Source: Apostichopus japonicus
Taxonomy: Eukaryota; Echinodermata; Holothuroidea; Aspidochirotida; Stichopodidae
Direction: 5' to 3'
Length of the DNA: 64,000 nt
NCBI RefSeq assembly: GCF_037975245.1
Contig: NC_092579.1
Coordinates: 317,001 to 381,000 of the forward strand
Positions 60,501 through 64,000 of the stretch are shown here, in pieces. Within the stretch, counting starts at the first letter, position 1. Every line of letters begins with the position of its first letter. The notes under the pieces are model-generated. The model was not told where the DNA came from. It worked only from the letters and a program-made list of their open reading frames with translations, and ran no database searches. A program made the translations under genes and the position numbers.

Positions 60501-61533
60501 CACCGAACAATACACCCTTCCATCTTCCATGCCCCTACATACAAATTACACCCCTCCCCTCCTTCCATGCCCCTACACACACCTTGCAATACACCCCTCC
60601 ATCTTCCATGCCCCTACACATACATTACACCCCTCCCATCCTTCCATGTCTCTACACACACCTAACAATACACCCCTCCATCTTCCATGCCCCTACACAC
60701 ACATTAAACCCCTCCCATCCTTCCATGCCCCTACACACACCTTGCAATATATCCTTTCCCTTCATCTTCCATGCCCCTACACAAACATTACACCCCTCCC
60801 CTCCTTCCATGCCCCTCCACACACATTACACCCCTCCCCTCCTTCCATGCCCCTACACACACCTTGCAATACACCCCTCCCCTCCTTCTTCCACATCCCT
60901 ACACATACAATCTAGGACCCTTTACATCAATGGCAAATTGATTAACACAATTCTTAAGTTACATATGTTGTAGATTACATATGTGGTCAATGTCTCTTTG
61001 TGAGAACTAAAATGTGTATATTCTTGCTTTTATATAGTCTGCAGATGTTGTCAACTATTTTATGTTCTGAGCTGAAGGAGATGTTAATTTCGTTGTCTTA
61101 TGTTATATATTGTATTTTCCATATTGTGAGTAAAAACCATATGCTTTGTTGATATCACTTTATTGGAAGTCTTTATCGGTTTAAACACTCTTTGAAGTGT
61201 TTTTTTAAGTGTTTTTTATGTTTTCTAACATTACTGCTTCTCTGTCTTTAAATAATCTCTTGCTATACTGAATTGAATCGTTGATTTCTGCATGATAATA
61301 TGGAGCTCTTTGTTGTTTATTTGAGGACAACAGTGTTTTCGTTCTTGTTTTCTTGCAGTATTTTGGCTAGTAATCAAAGAACATTTAACACCACATGAAC
61401 TCCAGAGGTACATGTCTTTAAAGAGCATTCTCTCAGATGCTGGTAGAGGCAGATCCTGGTTAAGGAGTACCTTAAATGAACATTCACTTGAGAGGTACTT
61501 CCACATGTTGCTAGGCAACTTGCAGTCACTCAG
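54321..61533 (+). CDS. SNX29: Sorting nexin 29, N-terminal RUN-domain exons (partial)
   Basis: Exons: 54321-54526, one 44-nt exon (first copy 55187-55230, eight copies to 56238) and 61359-61533. Joined with one copy of the small exon, they give 141 codons in phase. The protein reads RQNLLDRLLDAVKQCQVRFG, SRVSCLCAQFEIILSHGLKK, then GLPMIPGDQDV, VFWLVIKEHLTPHELQRY, DAGRGRSWLRSTLNEHSLER. These match the RUN domain at the start of SNX29, a PX-domain endosomal protein; RUN domains typically bind small GTPases. The start is set by an in-frame TGA at 54312-54314, nine bases upstream. Exons for the rest of RUN, the coiled coil and PX lie beyond the window. Confidence 0.93.
55187..55230 (+). CDS. SNX29: SNX29 44-nt exon, copy 1 (reference copy)
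   Basis: Preceded by a good pyrimidine tract (TTTTCTTCCAG) and followed by GTAG|GTGAGT. Encodes QMTGLPMIPGDQDV in the phase left by the first exon, and its last G joins TA of the 61,359 exon to make Val, giving DVVFW. Only this copy has a strong upstream acceptor. Confidence 0.88.
55187..56330 (+). repeat. SNX29: Eight tandem copies of a complete SNX29 exon (144-bp period)
   Basis: Exon copies begin at 55187, 55331, 55475, 55619, 55763, 55907, 56051 and 56195, each 44 nt, each preceded by CTTCCAG and followed by GTGAGTGG. The 100-bp spacers are almost identical (CATTAATTAGTCAGCTAATTATG, then CTGTTAGTTTAACTAGTAGACA). Copies 1, 2, 4, 5 and 6 encode GLPMIPGDQDV; copy 3 GLPIIPGDQEV; copy 7 GLLIIPGDQDV; copy 8 GLPIIPGDQDV. 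Two copies in one mRNA would read GAC AAA TGA across the join and stop. Spacer acceptors 2-8 contain extra AGs (ACTAGTAGAC) near the end and look weaker than the first. Confidence 0.95.
56331..57340 (+). other. Part of SNX29 intron, little structure
   Basis: AT-rich. Two short direct duplications are visible: GTAAAGTTNTTTGTTTTTATCTA with GGAGGCTT and CCCAGAGCCCTATCATG (56,874-56,936 and 56,938-56,990), and GTTAAGTAACACTATNGGGTGTTTGA (57,143 and 57,194). Confidence 0.55.
57335..60905. repeat. 79-bp pyrimidine-rich minisatellite in SNX29 intron
   Basis: About 45 copies over 3.6 kb of a unit near 79 bp: CATTACACCCCTCCCCTCCT, TCCATGCCCCTACACACACC, TTGCAATACACCCCTCCATC, TTCCATGCCCCTACACACA. The plus strand is almost free of G. 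Marker variants (CTAACAATGTGCCC, TACAAATTACACC, AACACACCTAACAATAC) recur in the same order near 58.7-59.3 and again at 59.9-60.6 kb, so blocks of several hundred bases to 1 kb have been duplicated. More than twenty overlapping plus-strand open frames of proline/histidine/threonine-rich sequence arise from it and are not genes. Confidence 0.96.
61359..61533 (+). CDS. SNX29: SNX29 RUN-domain exon
   Basis: Acceptor TTCTTGCAG, donor CTCAG|GTAAAT. Encodes residues 84-142: VFWLVIKEHL, LQRYMSLKSI, DAGRGRSWLRSTLNEHSLER, FHMLLGN, the conserved core of the RUN domain. The AGRGRxWLR block is the family hallmark. Confidence 0.95.
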
Positions 61534-61739
61534 GTAAATTTACAGTAGTCACTCTTTAATCTTAAGATCGTCAATCACTTTAATTTCATATTTTCTCATG
61601 ATCAAAGTCTTTAAAAGGTGTCTCTTTGTTCTCTTGCTTTTCACAATTTGTGTGAAGTTACTTGAAGTTCAAGATGAAGCAGATGTAAATCTTATGTACT
61701 GGATAATAATTGTTCAATACGAGCTAATACTATTAGACA

Positions 61740-62310
61740 ACAGTATAGACATGTACTATGCAGTGATTATTCAATGAAACTAACCAAATGGATATGTACT
61801 AGACAGGAATTATTCCATAGTAATAAACACAACAATAAGGAACTAAAAATAATAAACCATATCATCCAGACATATAGACATGTACTATGCAGTGATTATT
61901 CAATGAAACTAACCAAATGGATATGTACTAGACAGGAATTATTCCATAGTAATAAACAGAACTAGAAAATAATAATCCATATCAACCGGACATTTAGACA
62001 TGTACTATGCAGTGATTATTCAATGAAACTAACCAAATGGATATGTACTATGCACTAGACAGGAATTATTCCATAGTAATAAACAGAACTAGAAAATAAT
62101 AATCCATATCAACCGGACATTTAGACATGTACTATGCAGTGATTATTCAATGAAACTAACCAAATGTACTATGCACTAGACAGGAATTATTCCATAGTAA
62201 TAAACAGAACTAGAAAATAATAATCCATATCAACCGGACATTTAGACATGTACTATGCAGTGATTATTCAATGAAACTAACCAAATGGATATGTACTATT
62301 GATATAGACA
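61740..62310. repeat. Approximately 125-bp tandem repeat, five copies
   Basis: TAGACATGTACTATGCAGTG starts copies near 61746, 61875, 61995, 62122 and 62242, followed by ATTATTCAATGAAACTAACC and GACAGGAATTATTCCATAG. Located in the SNX29 intron after the 61,359 exon. Confidence 0.93.
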
Positions 62311-62989
62311 TGAGTGCAATGTACACAAGGATTATTTGATAATACTAACAAAATATTGCAGTAATTACACAGTTAGCCCATGATACTAATGATACTCCAT
62401 TTAATTTCATTAAATTCTTGAAATTAACGTTTAAGCTGTTGTCACTCAATGCACCACAATGAAGAGGGTGCAAGTGTTGTCTACAGACCTGCTTCGTTCA
62501 TCATGACTTCTACTTGCATCAGGCAGTCTTAAGTGATCTGTATAAATAATGAAACCTTCATACATCAACCAACCCTCCCTGTTAAAGCAAAATATGAAAT
62601 TATGATTTAAATAAGTTACAAAATGAGAAAAAAATTAAGTCTAAATGATCATGATGTTATACAGCTTAAGCTTACTATATCTGTGTTCTGCATAATATGT
62701 TTAATTCAGCACTAAATCAGTTTCTGTATTTGTAATCTAACATCTGCTCCATGAACAAGGAAGGGTCCTCCATGCTTTCACTTTCAGCTGTGTAACATTG
62801 CTGCTTGGTTACTAGCCATAGACAGACTATGCTGTCAAGTTGTGTGGGTGTGTGTGCATGTGACAACCTAGCTTGTAAACACGATATCTAAAGATAAGTA
62901 ACATCCGCAGTTCACATATTTGGCATGTGGCTTCTCCATGATTAGTACAATAACCCTATTGTTTTGTTGCAGGTTTGGGATCAGCAGAG

Positions 62990-63370
62990 GGCAAAATGAA
63001 TGTGAAAATCTCAAAAAGGCTATCTCCAGAACCTGAACATCAAAGGAGGTTATGGATGCCTTTGTATGATAGCCTTATGTAGTGTAAAGTGTTTACACAA
63101 TGTGTTGCAGGTCATGGTTCATTTAAGGTCACAAGGGGTCAAAAGTTTGAAATCCTTGTAGACACATCATTGTTTTGGTGGAGGTCAAAGGTCACTTGGG
63201 GTCATCAAAGTTCTGTAAAGCCTTATAAGCACAAACCTTGTAAACATGATATCAAGATAGGTTATATCACGTAGCACATATTTGGCATGTATCTTTCTTA
63301 TAGTGAGTTCAAGAACCCTATTTTAGGTGGAGGTCAAAGGTCCTTGGGGGTCAGCAGAGGTGCAGATGTC
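62990..63370 (+). repeat. Third block of the GGTCA-motif dispersed repeat
   Basis: GGAGGTCAAAGGTCACTTGG at 63180-63199, GGAGGTCAAAGGTCCTTGGG at 63330-63349, CTTGTAAACATGATATCAAG and CATATTTGGCATGT match the modules at 28.6-29.9 and 31.7-32.6 kb. Confidence 0.65.
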
Positions 63371-64000
63371 AAAATATTGAATAGATCTCATTAGCTTAAC
63401 TATTACAAATGCAAATTGAGCTCTTTGTATTTAGAGTGAGCATGCAAAATAAATTACCAACAACAAACAATGTCCCCCTGTCTTTCTTTCATTGCTGTGG
63501 TATTATGTCACATGATTCCCTGTCATAAAACCATGTAAGCACTGACTCTGTTTAGATTTATACTGCTCTCCATCTGTGGTATTAACTTTAGCCAGGGTTA
63601 GTAGCTTAAAAACTACTCTTTTGCTGCTTTGTAATGTATTTACAGGCAAGTAACAGCTGGGAGGGGTTACACCTCTGGTTGTGAAGCTTTTCATTAAATA
63701 TTATATTCAATTTATTTATTTGTTGCAATCTAATATAGAAACTCCCACTCAAACATTCTGCTTATTTCCTTAAAATAATAGTCCAGGTCAAAATTTTGAT
63801 AGCTTAAAGAGGAACATAATCTGCATTCTGGTGAAATTTGCATTCAATTCCTATGTACCGTTTTTGAGGTATTGACAGTTGAAGTTATCTGATATTCTAC
63901 CAAAATTGAACTTGATGCAAACAGGTGTGGACCTAGACTATTCTTTCAAATGTTACTGTTTCCTTCACATGACAATATAAGCAATGGTATAGAAGTTACT
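63371..64000. other. SNX29 intron, window edge, no feature
   Basis: AT-rich sequence. The next SNX29 RUN exon (expected to begin with a segment like LSTFYEDWSF) is not found before the window ends. Confidence 0.55.

Noticed and set aside
57253-60973. More than twenty overlapping frames rich in Pro, His and Thr.
   Set aside because: All arise from the 79-bp C-rich array inside the SNX29 intron, in every frame, with no start or splice context.

Overview
This is a window of metazoan nuclear DNA: AT-rich, intron-rich, with GT-AG splice sites throughout. The protein sequences, a CR1-type LINE, THAP-domain remnants and the repeat load suggest a marine invertebrate. An echinoderm such as a sea cucumber is my best guess, but the window does not prove it.

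Three conserved genes were found by following splice sites and checking that codon phase is kept across every junction. (1) TRMT1, the tRNA guanine-26 N2-dimethyltransferase, lies on the + strand from about 6.9 to 37.5 kb. It has 15 exons whose coding lengths sum to exactly 617 codons including the stop. (2) RPL10, ribosomal protein uL16, lies on the - strand from about 38.2 to 44.0 kb. It has five coding exons (217 residues), a 5' noncoding exon with a TOP-like start, and a polyadenylation signal. (3) SNX29, sorting nexin 29, lies on the + strand from 54.3 kb. Only the N-terminal RUN-domain exons are in view and the gene runs off the right edge. TRMT1 and RPL10 converge; RPL10 and SNX29 diverge.

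The rest is dominated by tandem repeats: about 16 separate arrays totalling roughly 23 kb, more than a third of the window. Most large TRMT1 introns carry their own unrelated minisatellite (units of 75, 28, 41, 45, 36, 42, 74, 41 and 32 bp). Two arrays take in splice sites. In TRMT1 intron 9 a 36-bp unit repeats the last 12 bases of exon 9 plus its 5' splice site about 40 times. In SNX29 a complete 44-nt exon with both splice sites is repeated eight times at a 144-bp period, and the reading frame tolerates only one copy per mRNA.

Mobile DNA includes three or four hAT-like elements with terminal inverted repeats (three with recognisable 8-bp target duplications), a TTAA-bounded element carrying a THAP-domain reading frame, a decayed CR1-like LINE (44.4-47.4 kb) just upstream of the RPL10 promoter, a small inverted-repeat element, and a dispersed repeat family carrying nuclear-receptor DR1-like motifs. 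The sequences at 48.5-49.3 kb are broken coding relics.

Within TRMT1, the first coding exon holds two in-frame starts: an upstream ATG in weak context giving a basic mitochondrial-type leader, and a downstream ATG in better context. This fits one gene supplying both mitochondrial and nuclear enzyme.
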